Shown here: in pieces, positions 53,874-61,657 of the stretch
Layout: each line of letters opens with the position of its first letter
Numbering within the stretch: position 1 is the first letter of the stretch
NCBI GenBank assembly: GCA_039930045.1
Contig: JBDSQB010000006.1
Span: 1 to 64,000, forward strand
DNA from: Chthoniobacterales bacterium
GTDB lineage: Bacteria; Verrucomicrobiota; Verrucomicrobiia; Chthoniobacterales; DASVRZ01
Reading direction: 5' to 3'
Length of the DNA stretch: 64,000 nt
Notes under the pieces: model-generated
What the model was told of the DNA's origin: nothing
The model's database searches: none
The model's input: the letters and a program-made list of their open reading frames with translations, nothing else
Position numbers and translations under genes: made by a program

Positions 53874-55937
53874 ATGAAAAAAATAACCCGCTCCGCTCTC
53901 GTTTTCTTGTCCGTGTTGGCCTTGCTGCCCGCGGCGTCATTCGCACTCAACCCGGATCCGGCCCCTGTGGTCCATGACGGCGCCACCGTCTGGCTCGACG
54001 ATTTGGATATTTCCGAGGTCACCCAAGGCTGGGGAACGGCCCGCAAAAACGCGTCCGTCGATGGCAAGCCACTCCGGATCGCAGGACGTGATTACGCACG
54101 CGGTGTCGGCACCCATGCCGAAAGCTCGGTGCAAATCCAACTGGATGGAGGCGCCTATGAGTTTGCCGCGCACGTCGGCGTCGATGACGAGGTCAAGGGG
54201 CGCGTATCCAGCGTTGAGTTTATCGTGATAGGCGACAGCCGGGAGCTTTGGCGCAGCGGCGTTATGAAAGCCGGGGATATCGCGCGAGACTGTCGGGTGA
54301 ACCTCGCCGGGGTGAAACTTCTCGAATTGCAAGTTTCCGACGGCGGAAATGGCATCGACTCCGATCATGCGGACTGGGCCGAGGCCCGGTTTAGTGCGCC
54401 CGAGGGGGCACACCTCCACGCGGTCGGGATGCCTGTCGTGGCTCCCTACCTTCTTACGCCGCCTTCGCCGGCTACTCCCCGAATCAATGGCCCGACTATT
54501 TTTGGCGTCCGTCCCGGTTCGCCGTTCCTCTACACGGTGCCCGCCACGGGAGATCGACCGATGCGATTCTCGGCCGATGGTTTGCCGGACGGCATCAAAA
54601 TCGACGGTGCCAGCGGTCGTATCACCGGTCGCGTGACGAAGCCCGGCGCCTATGCGGTGACTTTGCGCGCGGAGAACTCCAAAGGAAACGCGAGCAAGCG
54701 GTTTCGTATCGTATGCGGCGACCAGATCGCGCTCACGCCGCCGATGGGCTGGAACAGTTGGAACTGTTTCGCCCAAGAGGTTTCCGCCGATAAGGTAAAA
54801 CGCGCCGCTGAAGTCATGGTGCGCAGCGGCCTCGTCAATCACGGTTGGAGCTACGTCAATATCGACGATTTCTGGCAAAACCACCGCGATTCCGGCGATC
54901 CCACGCTCAAGGGGGATTTTCGCGATGAGCGAGGCGTGATCATCCCCAATCAGCGCTTTCCGGACATGAAGGGCTTGGTCGCCTCCATTCACGACCTCGG
55001 CCTGAAGGTGGGCCTCTATTCCTCGCCCGGCCCCTGGACCTGTGGAGGTTGCGCCGGCAGTCATGGCTACGAACGGCAGGATGCCGAGACTTACGCCAAG
55101 TGGGGGATCGATTATCTCAAATACGACTGGTGCAGCTATGGTGCCGTCGACGCGGGCCAGAAGCTTGATCCGCAGAAGGCTCCTTCATTCAACCTCGGCC
55201 GGGGCGAGCGTGATCGCGAGGCCGAGATCGCTCCCTATCGTCTGATGGGGACCCTGCTGCGTGAGCAGCCGCGCGACATCGTGTATAGCCTTTGCCAATA
55301 CGGCATGTCCGACGTCGCCAGTTGGGGCGCTTCCGTCAACGGCAACTGCTGGCGCACGACCCATGATATTACCGACACGTGGGCTAGCATGCGGGGCATT
55401 GCATTGGCGCAGGACAACTCCGCCGCCCACGCGGGACCGGGGAACTGGAGCGACCCGGACATGCTGATCCTCGGTCACGTGGGCTGGGGCAATCCTCATC
55501 CCACCCGGTTGACCCCGGATGAGCAATATCTCCACATGAGCCTGTGGAGCCTCTTTTCCGCGCCGCTGCTGATCGGCTGCGACATGGAAAAACTCGATGA
55601 CTTCACGCTCAATCTCCTCACCAACGACGAGGTCATCGCGGTAAACCAGGATGCCTTGGGGCGGCAGGCCACTTGCGTGCACTCCATCGGTGATATTCGA
55701 GTCTATGTGAAGGAGCTCGAGGACGGCTCTCGCGCGGTTGGCTTCTGCAACTTTGGCCGTCTCCCTGCGGTTATACGTTACGACGCCTTTGCGCCGCTCG
55801 GTCTGAAAGGACGTCAGCAAGCTCGCGATTTATGGCGTCAAATGGACGTGGCGACGGTGGATACGGCTCGCGAGTCCCTGCCGCTTACGATCCCCGCCCA
55901 TGGGATCGTGCTCTACAAATTCACGAGCATGCCCTGA
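53874..55937 (+). CDS. NPCBM-Ig-GH27 alpha-galactosidase with a GH43-derived leader
   Basis: 687 residues from ATG 53874. The first ~35 residues (LSVLALLPAASFALNP, PAPVVHDG) are the leader and first strand of the GH43 gene at 45855, minus a short deletion. They are joined in frame to an NPCBM domain (about 36-165: TVWLDDLDISEVTQGWG, GVGTHAESSVQIQLDGG, VSDGGNGIDSDHADWAEARF), an Ig-like module (PRINGPTIFGVRPGSPFLY) and a GH27 barrel (LTPPMGWNSWNCF, nucleophile Asp in YLKYDWCSYG, acid/base Asp in CWRTTHDITDTW). Right after the stop, the CBM6 end of the GH43 gene reappears (55947-56025). This gene thus replaces the middle of a GH43-CBM6 copy. Last enzyme of the island. Confidence 0.92.
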   Translation: MKKITRSALVFLSVLALLPAASFALNPDPAPVVHDGATVWLDDLDISEVTQGWGTARKNASVDGKPLRIAGRDYARGVGTHAESSVQIQLDGGAYEFAAHVGVDDEVKGRVSSVEFIVIGDSRELWRSGVMKAGDIARDCRVNLAGVKLLELQVSDGGNGIDSDHADWAEARFSAPEGAHLHAVGMPVVAPYLLTPPSPATPRINGPTIFGVRPGSPFLYTVPATGDRPMRFSADGLPDGIKIDGASGRITGRVTKPGAYAVTLRAENSKGNASKRFRIVCGDQIALTPPMGWNSWNCFAQEVSADKVKRAAEVMVRSGLVNHGWSYVNIDDFWQNHRDSGDPTLKGDFRDERGVIIPNQRFPDMKGLVASIHDLGLKVGLYSSPGPWTCGGCAGSHGYERQDAETYAKWGIDYLKYDWCSYGAVDAGQKLDPQKAPSFNLGRGERDREAEIAPYRLMGTLLREQPRDIVYSLCQYGMSDVASWGASVNGNCWRTTHDITDTWASMRGIALAQDNSAAHAGPGNWSDPDMLILGHVGWGNPHPTRLTPDEQYLHMSLWSLFSAPLLIGCDMEKLDDFTLNLLTNDEVIAVNQDALGRQATCVHSIGDIRVYVKELEDGSRAVGFCNFGRLPAVIRYDAFAPLGLKGRQQARDLWRQMDVATVDTARESLPLTIPAHGIVLYKFTSMP

Positions 55938-55946
55938 GGCGCGCCC

Positions 55947-56025
55947 CTCTTCTACGTGTTCCGCGGCGCGGCCGGCGAAGAACTGTTCAAGTTCGATTAC
56001 TGGCAATTTTCCCAGCGAGACCTGC
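55947..56025 (+). pseudogene. CBM6 remnant from a GH43 gene
   Basis: Reads LFYVFRGAAGEELFKFDYWQ then FSQRDL, nearly identical in DNA to 47191-47270 inside the double GH43 gene. It follows directly after the stop of the chimeric GH27 gene and has no start of its own. Confidence 0.88.
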
Positions 56026-56033
56026 TCGCGGTC

Positions 56034-57315
56034 AAGTGGGTCACCCCCCTCGCCCCGGCACTAGAGCGTTTCCACATTAATCCTGACGTAATAAGCTGTA
56101 CATTCATTTTGTGCTGTGTACCAGAGTGTTTCGCGTTCAAATAGCCACATTCACGGTCTGAATTTTTTAACCTATCACCTCCGCACAAATCACCAAAGCG
56201 CCGAATCTATCGGCGCACTCAAAGAAGCTTCGCTTCCCAAATGCTATTCCTTTGTAGGGTGGCAGGCCCTGCCGCCGATGATCGTTCTGCGATCGCCCTC
56301 CCGATGCGCAGCACTTTGGATTGCGGTGATTCTTTCCCCGCTTTGGGCACATCTTCGTGGCGCAAGCTGTCCCCGATTAAACGCGAAATTACAACGCTTT
56401 GGGACGGCCCATATTTGATATTCAAGCCGCGACAGCTGAAACCGGCCGGTCTTATACGCAAAAGGATTTCGATCGACGCATTAAACGACACCCTGATGCC
56501 GATGTCAATTCAGCACTTCCATGGATGGCGCGGTGGAGGTGCTTCGCCTGTTCTTTCGGATCGGTATCTCTGCCGGCAAAAGCCTGTAGGCATTCGGAGA
56601 GTTCGAGCGCTTTATTCTTGAAACGATCAAAAGATGCAGCCTCGAAGAGGCATTGCGAACCGCTATCGCGAAAGATTTTAAACGCCCCAATTCTGATTAA
56701 ATTCGAGGATTACTCTCCAGATCTCTGATCGATGCGGACTTGAAATACTGAATCTTACTCCAAATCGGCCACGCAGTAAATCCGTCTCTAAGGGCGGTGC
56801 GTCATCCTCACACAGAAGTGGTCGGAGGCGGTGTGATCGATTTCTATCAGCTATGCAGAGGTCTGTGGCCGAGCTGGCGGTGGCTGTTGGACTCTAAAGC
56901 ACCTTAGAACCAACGATTTTTCTCGGCGCGAAAATCACGCCGGATGAATGGAACGCTTCAGTTATTCGGAATCGCTGGTTGCACGATTCCGGGCGGGTTA
57001 TTGTGGATGCCTGTACTAGATAAGCACAAGAGTCTAGCACATCCCATCGTATTTCTCTTGCGTGTGAAGCAAGCGCCCTACCACTGAGCTAATCGCGCGT
57101 AAAACAGGCCTTCCAGCACCGCTAAGGTATAAGGCGATGGATGCGGGTCAACAGATTTCAAAAGGCTCAAGCCGCCTAAAAGCCCAGCTTCAAGGCTCAT
57201 TTTTCTCATCAATGATTATCATTTCTGATAAAGCGTAAGTGGTGGCGCGGTGCTGATCCGGCTATAAGTCGTTGATAATCAGTAGATTAACCTTTCGAAG
57301 TGCGCAATTTTCGCC
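56034..57315. other. Decayed region at the right border of the enzyme island
   Basis: About 1.3 kb with no intact gene. On the plus strand around 56520-56692 a frame reads MDGAVEVLRLFFRIGISAGK, then a stop, then FGEFERFILETIKRC and SLEEALRTAIAKDFKRPNSD, which looks like a broken small gene of unknown family. A short imperfect palindrome (GGCAGGCCCTGCC) lies near 56263. The half tRNA-Val (57055-57098) falls in this stretch. Its loss of coding content contrasts with the tight packing on both sides. Confidence 0.55.
57055..57098 (-). pseudogene. Truncated tRNA-Val (anticodon CAC), 5' half only
   Basis: The minus strand from 57098 reads an acceptor strand GCGCGAT, TA, D arm GCTCAGTGGTAGGGC, then an anticodon stem CTTGC/GCAAG around the loop TTCACAC (anticodon CAC). 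After the anticodon stem the sequence no longer resembles a tRNA: there is no GGTTCGAATCC T-arm and no 3' acceptor strand. It is therefore a broken tRNA gene, with the break on the side facing the enzyme island. Confidence 0.75.
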
Positions 57316-57316
57316 G

Positions 57317-57333
57317 TGGCACGTTCACTGCTT
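57317..57333 (+). promoter_or_regulatory. Sigma-54-type promoter candidate
   Basis: TGGCACGTTCACTGCTT matches the -24/-12 consensus TGGCACG-N4-TTGCT with a single mismatch and exact GG-to-GC spacing. The expected start of transcription (about 57343) would be only a few bases before the ATG at 57346, which is odd. Confidence 0.45.
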
Positions 57334-57345
57334 AAAGAATATTGT

Positions 57346-57885
57346 ATGAAAAACTTCTCGACTCTCTCCTTTCGCTCCACCGCCTCGCTTCTTTTGGTGC
57401 TCGTAACGATGGCGTTGAGCGGTGTGGCCAAAGCCCAGTTCCAGCAAGTGGCTGCCACTCCTTACGACCGCCAGATGACACCGGTTCGCCTCATTCTCGA
57501 GCAGCGTCCTCAGGGCCAGAACGAAGTCTCCATGAATGAGGTCAACTCTTACATGCGCGACCTGCGCTCGATTCCTTACCAATACAGCACCAACTGGAAG
57601 ACCCCTCAGCAAGTGCAGACCGAATTCAAAGCCGACTGCAAAGCCAAAGCCATCGCTCTTTACTCCATCCTCAAAAAACGCGGCGTAGACAACCTCCGCC
57701 TCGTCATCGGCATGCGCACCAAGACCAGCAAGCTCACCCACGCCTGGCTCGAGATGAACTACCAGGGCAAACTCTATCTCCTCGACCCTACCTTCGACAA
57801 CAAAGTGCGCGCACTTAACGACGGCCCTCGCAGCAACTACGTGCAGAACTACGCTTACGAAGGCGCCAAGAAATTCCGCATCTAA
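57346..57885 (+). CDS. Secreted transglutaminase-like cysteine peptidase family protein
   Basis: 179 residues with a signal sequence (TASLLLVLVTMALSGVAKAQ). The fold is that of bacterial transglutaminase-like proteins with a Cys-His-Asp triad: C98 in FKADCKAKAIALYSILKKRG, H132 in KLTHAWLEMNYQG and D147 in YLLDPTFDNK. These proteins act as peptidases or amide-modifying enzymes in the envelope; the substrate is unknown. It is a single gene with a sigma-54-like element just upstream and a strong terminator just downstream. ATG 57346 is used; the longer frame from 57316 would start inside the promoter element. Codon and gene spacing here look like the core genome again, after the decayed border region. 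Confidence 0.82.
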   Translation: MKNFSTLSFRSTASLLLVLVTMALSGVAKAQFQQVAATPYDRQMTPVRLILEQRPQGQNEVSMNEVNSYMRDLRSIPYQYSTNWKTPQQVQTEFKADCKAKAIALYSILKKRGVDNLRLVIGMRTKTSKLTHAWLEMNYQGKLYLLDPTFDNKVRALNDGPRSNYVQNYAYEGAKKFRI

Positions 57886-57908
57886 GTTTTTAGGAAATTA
57901 AAAATCAG

Positions 57909-57944
57909 AAAAGGGGTTCGGTTTCAGGCCGAACCCCTTTTCTG
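57909..57944 (+). terminator. Intrinsic terminator after the transglutaminase-like gene
   Basis: Perfect 13-bp stem AAAAGGGGTTCGG / CCGAACCCCTTTT with a 7-base loop. The A/T ends allow it to stop transcription from both sides, serving also the leftward allantoinase unit. Confidence 0.9.
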
Positions 57945-58052
57945 TTCCCGACAAAAGTTTTACACCGATCTAACCTGAATTTTGTCATAGTACTCAGGGC
58001 GGGTCTTGATCTCAGCGGCGGCTAGCGAGCTCCGAATGCCACAGATGTAGAG

Positions 58053-59330
58053 TCATGGCGTCACCAAGCGGCCACGGCCTTTGGAAAAACCGTGGCTGCG
58101 TTCCCAGACGGTTTGGCCGCGCAGGAGGGTGCGGACGACGGTGGCGTGGAAGGTCTCGCCGATATAGGGACTTTGGCGATGGCGGTAGTGGAGTGATTCG
58201 GCGGTGACGGTTTCCGGCGTTTGGCTGACGAGAACAAAATCAGCGTCACGACCGATTTCGAGGCCTCCTTTTGAGCGGAGTTGGAATCGATTCGCGACAT
58301 TGGTCGAAGTGAGGCGGACGATTTCCACGGGAGTTAGGTTCAACTCCAGAAGGATCGGGAGCAGATGCTGCACGCCGGAGATGCCTCCCCAGATGCGGAA
58401 GAAATTGACATCTTGCTTCATCGACGTAGGGGCGGGGGAATGGTCGGAGCCGATGGTCTGGATGCCGCCGTCGCGGACGCACTGGAGCAGGGCGGCGCGC
58501 TCGAGTTCGCTGCGAATGGGCGGGGCGCATTTGGCCACGGCTCCGAGGCGTTCGACGTCGGCTTCGTTGAGAAAAAGATAATGCGGGCACGTCTCGCAGG
58601 TGACATCGACGCCCTGCGCCGCCGCCTCGGCGACGGCTGTCACGCCCGCCGCGCTGCTGACGTGGACGATGTGCAGCGCGCCGCCGGTCTCGCCCGCGAT
58701 GTCGCACGCGGCCCGGATGGCGGCGACTTCCGAGGCAATCGGGCGCGAGGCAAGGTAATCGCGAATGGTGTGGCCGGATTCCCTGTGGAGATGGTCGAGT
58801 TCCGCATGAACGGCGACGAGGACGCCGAGGCGCGCGGCGTGTTTCATTCCCTCGCGCAGGGTGCGCAGGTCGGCGCTGGGAAATTCCGCGATGCCGCTGC
58901 CGGACATAAAGGCCTTGAACCCGATGGCACCTGCATCGCGCAACGCCTCCAGATCATCGACGTGACCCGGCACGAGCCCGCCCCAGAGTGCAAAATCGAC
59001 GACGGATTTCTCCGCTGCAAGGGCTGCTTTCGCTCGAAACGCCTCCGCCGTGACGGTGGGCGGATCGGAGTTCAGCGGCATGTCGAAAAAAGTGGTCACG
59101 CCCCCGGCGGCGGCGGCGCGGGAGCCGGTCTCGAGGCCTTCCCAGTCGGTGCGGCCCGGTTCGTTGAAGTGAACATGGGCGTCGATCACGCCGGGGAGGA
59201 GGAGCAGCCCGGCGGCGTCGATCTCGCTGGCGGCGGTGCCGTTGCCGGAGAGCGCGGCGATTTTTCCTTCCGCGATGCCGACGAACGGCTGGCCCTCGGC
59301 GTGGCGAATGATGAGGTCGAAATCAGGCAT
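58053..59330 (-). CDS. allB: Allantoinase
   Basis: 425 residues, cytosolic amidohydrolase that opens the allantoin ring to allantoate. Metal ligands of the cyclic amidohydrolase family are all present: H52 and H54 in DAHVHFNEPGR, the carboxylated lysine K139 in AIGFKAFMSGSG, H175 in AVHAELDH, H223 in IVHVSSAAG and D296 in TIGSDHSPAP. The HFNEPGRTDWEG and GSDHSPA wording favours allantoinase over dihydropyrimidinase or dihydroorotase. It shares the leftward direction with the urate-degradation genes at 61.7-63.7 kb but is separated from them by two membrane-protein genes. The upstream GT87-like gene ends 50 bases before its start. Confidence 0.93.
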   Translation of the reverse strand: MPDFDLIIRHAEGQPFVGIAEGKIAALSGNGTAASEIDAAGLLLLPGVIDAHVHFNEPGRTDWEGLETGSRAAAAGGVTTFFDMPLNSDPPTVTAEAFRAKAALAAEKSVVDFALWGGLVPGHVDDLEALRDAGAIGFKAFMSGSGIAEFPSADLRTLREGMKHAARLGVLVAVHAELDHLHRESGHTIRDYLASRPIASEVAAIRAACDIAGETGGALHIVHVSSAAGVTAVAEAAAQGVDVTCETCPHYLFLNEADVERLGAVAKCAPPIRSELERAALLQCVRDGGIQTIGSDHSPAPTSMKQDVNFFRIWGGISGVQHLLPILLELNLTPVEIVRLTSTNVANRFQLRSKGGLEIGRDADFVLVSQTPETVTAESLHYRHRQSPYIGETFHATVVRTLLRGQTVWERSHGFSKGRGRLVTP

Positions 59331-59380
59331 TCACTTGCGATGCTGCGAGCCGATGGCGGACAAGTCCAGCCTGAGTTTCT

Positions 59381-60709
59381 TTAAACGGCCAACCGATGGG
59401 ACTTGGGGAGAAATACGGCCGTTTTGGCGACGACGCAGCGGGTTTTTCCGACCAATTCGACTCCCGTTTTAATGAGGACATAAAGGAGCGGCAGGATGCA
59501 CCAGGAGGGACCGCCAAGCCATTTCCAGGTGTCGGCATAAGGATCGAACCATCCGTTGGAAGGCGGCAGGCGCAGGCCGATTTGATAGAAGAGGAGGGTC
59601 CAGAAAAGGAGTCGGCGCTGGCGCTGGCTCAGGGCGTCGGAGAAAAGCAGGATGACGACCAGCAGATGCGTGAGCATGAGGATGAAGAGGTGTCGCCGGG
59701 TGGTTTGTGGTCCATAAGCGAGGAGCAGGAGCATGATGGAACTCCACTCAAAAACGACCAGCCGTTCACAACCGCCGGTGAGCCGACCGATGAAGGGGAC
59801 GCGATGAGTTTGGTAAAGTCGGGCGATGACGGCGAAGAGCACCAAGGCCAGCCCAAGTGCCAGTGGATACGCCCATTTTTGCTCAAGTCCGAGCACGGGC
59901 AGGATGCGAGCCAGCGCGCTGGGCAGGGAAACACTGGAAGTCCAATCCAAGGCGTGAATCTGGGCGGTTTTTTCGGATTGCAGCCCGATGAATTTGCCGA
60001 GTCCGCCAATGGCCGAGGACCAGGCGGTGAGGTTGCCCTGCCAGCCGAGTGAAATCGCCGAGACAGCGCCAATCAGCGGGAAGCCAAGTAGCGCGGCCAA
60101 GGCGGCCCGATAGTGTCCGCGCCAGACGAGATAGGGCACGAGGACGAGCGTCTGGTATTTAATGTTGGCACCGAGGGCGATGACGAGTCCGGCGGCAATG
60201 GGCGAGGCGGCGAGCAGGGCGAGGGAGAATGAAAAGGAGTCCAGGACGAGCCCATCGCATTGGGCGACGGACCATTCGGTTTTGGCCTCGCCCGCGCTGA
60301 GCAGAAACGCACCGAGAACGATGGTGATGGCGTTTTTAACGTCCAGTTTCAGCCCGAGATAACGGGAGATCGCGCTCCATCCGACTAACATGGAACTGCT
60401 GGTCAGCAAAAAACTGAAGCCGAGCCACACGCGAAAAGCCACGGCGACAGGCAGCCGGGTGAGCGGCTGGATGGCCCAGGCCAGAAAGGGTGGATAAATA
60501 TAGTTGCCCGGCAAAGCGGCGGCTCCGGCCTGCGAACGAATGGCTGCCGCCGCATAGTAAAAAGCGGAAAAGGTGTTGCGCCCGCTCTTAAACGGATGGC
60601 GGAAGGCCAGGATCAGTATCCAGGCGAGAAAAATGAAAGCCAGTGCCCACAAGGTGCGCCGCAGGAGGGAAGAAATCTGGCACGAATGATCGAGCGGCCG
60701 ACTCGTCAT
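59381..60709 (-). CDS. GT87-like polytopic membrane glycosyltransferase (DUF2029)
   Basis: 442 residues with about ten hydrophobic segments (WALAFIFLAWILILAF, VAFRVWLGFSFLLTSSSMLV, PLALGLALVLFAVIARLY and others). The first loop has FYYAAAAIRSQ and YIYPPFLAWAIQPL, the pattern of the DUF2029/GT87 family of polyprenyl-phosphate-sugar-dependent mannosyltransferases. A role in lipid- or envelope-glycan assembly is inferred. ATG 60709 overlaps the stop of the preceding gene (ATGA, 60706-60709); a longer in-frame extension to 60925 is only the antisense-like shadow of that gene. Its presence among allantoin genes has no clear metabolic reason. Confidence 0.8.
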   Translation of the reverse strand: MTSRPLDHSCQISSLLRRTLWALAFIFLAWILILAFRHPFKSGRNTFSAFYYAAAAIRSQAGAAALPGNYIYPPFLAWAIQPLTRLPVAVAFRVWLGFSFLLTSSSMLVGWSAISRYLGLKLDVKNAITIVLGAFLLSAGEAKTEWSVAQCDGLVLDSFSFSLALLAASPIAAGLVIALGANIKYQTLVLVPYLVWRGHYRAALAALLGFPLIGAVSAISLGWQGNLTAWSSAIGGLGKFIGLQSEKTAQIHALDWTSSVSLPSALARILPVLGLEQKWAYPLALGLALVLFAVIARLYQTHRVPFIGRLTGGCERLVVFEWSSIMLLLLAYGPQTTRRHLFILMLTHLLVVILLFSDALSQRQRRLLFWTLLFYQIGLRLPPSNGWFDPYADTWKWLGGPSWCILPLLYVLIKTGVELVGKTRCVVAKTAVFLPKSHRLAV

Positions 60710-61323
60710 GATGTGGGCTCGCGGAAGCGAAAGAGCAGGATCGCCGCGCCCAAAATGCCGAGGACCAGAAAGCTGCCGCCAATTTGCACGGCGACTTTCT
60801 CTGAGCGGCGGAAGAATTTTTCCTGCGGCTGCTCGTTGAGTCCGAGGCAAAGCGTCGCACCGCCGGGAAGGCGTCCGGTGAGCAAATCGTAATCGAGCCC
60901 GCGGTCGGTGATCGTCTCCGCCCAATCGGGCACGCTGGAGTTGCCGCCGATGGCGGGCCTGGGCAGGAGCGGATGGTTGAATCGGACGTGATCGGGGTTT
61001 TGTTCCAAGATCATTTGTCCACTGGGCTGGGACAGCCGGATGTATTCGTGTTGGAAACTGTTGCTGCGGAGGAGTTTTTCCACTCCGGGCAGACCAGCGT
61101 CCCGATAGGCGGTGCTGAGGGCGAGATGGCGGCTGGCGAGAAGTTCGTCTTCCTTGCTATCGAGGACCGTGCGGAGGATGCCGTCCATGACGAGTCCCAT
61201 GACGATGGCGCCGCAAAACGAGGTGAGGACCATCCAGCCGACGAGCAGCAACGGGAACTCCCGGCAAAGCCGTTTCGAGGAAGTGGAAAGGGGGCGAGAA
61301 TGGATCAAGCTAGCGAACGACAT
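60706..61323 (-). CDS. Two-helix membrane protein resembling a sensor input domain
   Basis: 205 residues from ATG 61323 (MSFASLIHSRPLSTSSKRL). An N-terminal membrane helix (FPLLLVGWMVLTSFCGAIVM), an outside domain of ~110 residues (SKEDELLASRHLALSTAYRD, EYIRLSQPSGQMILEQNPD, GLDYDLLTGRLPGGATLCLG) and a C-terminal helix (VAVQIGGSFLVLGILGAAIL) ending shortly after. This is the layout of a histidine-kinase input region, but no HAMP, DHp or ATPase domain follows; the gene ends and couples to the GT87-like gene. Either a stand-alone periplasmic partner of that transferase or a shortened kinase. Function unknown. Confidence 0.65.
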   Translation of the reverse strand: MSFASLIHSRPLSTSSKRLCREFPLLLVGWMVLTSFCGAIVMGLVMDGILRTVLDSKEDELLASRHLALSTAYRDAGLPGVEKLLRSNSFQHEYIRLSQPSGQMILEQNPDHVRFNHPLLPRPAIGGNSSVPDWAETITDRGLDYDLLTGRLPGGATLCLGLNEQPQEKFFRRSEKVAVQIGGSFLVLGILGAAILLFRFREPTS

Positions 61324-61657
61324 GAGCCAATATAGCTCAGCGAAAGGAAAAAGCCACGGTGAGGCCGATGACAGTTTTGTCATGCGCTTATATTGAACAA
61401 AAAGCCACCCTGGAAGTCTGCGCACGCTGGTGACGAGACGATTTCCAGGACGCAAACTGGCCATCTGCCGAAAGAGCTGGGGAACCCCATGCCATCCGTA
61501 AACCGCCGGTTGCATTTGAGTTCCATTCCACTCAGTTCGGCGGTATGGACGCGGCTGCCGCTGTCTTTGCGGGACTCACCTCCGTTCTGGCGAAAAGCGG
61601 CTTGAAAACCCTGCCCACCGATGTCGGCCTCGTCGAGCTGGTCTGGAAATAAAGCGG
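61324..61657. other. Intergenic stretch with a possible coding remnant
   Basis: 334 bases. On the plus strand 61434-61652 is open without an early ATG and reads coherently (AGEPHAIRKPPVAFEFHSTQ, FGGMDAAAAVFAGLTSVLAK), ending six bases from the allantoate gene's stop. It may be the tail of a lost gene; no family recognised. Confidence 0.35.

Noticed and set aside
56241-56621. Possible 126-residue protein on the plus strand in the border region
   Set aside because: No signal, motif or plausible start context; a neighbouring frame has a better-looking but stop-interrupted reading, so the region is treated as decayed.
57055-57098. Functional tRNA-Val
   Set aside because: The T-arm and 3' acceptor strand are missing after the anticodon stem, so it cannot fold into a complete tRNA.
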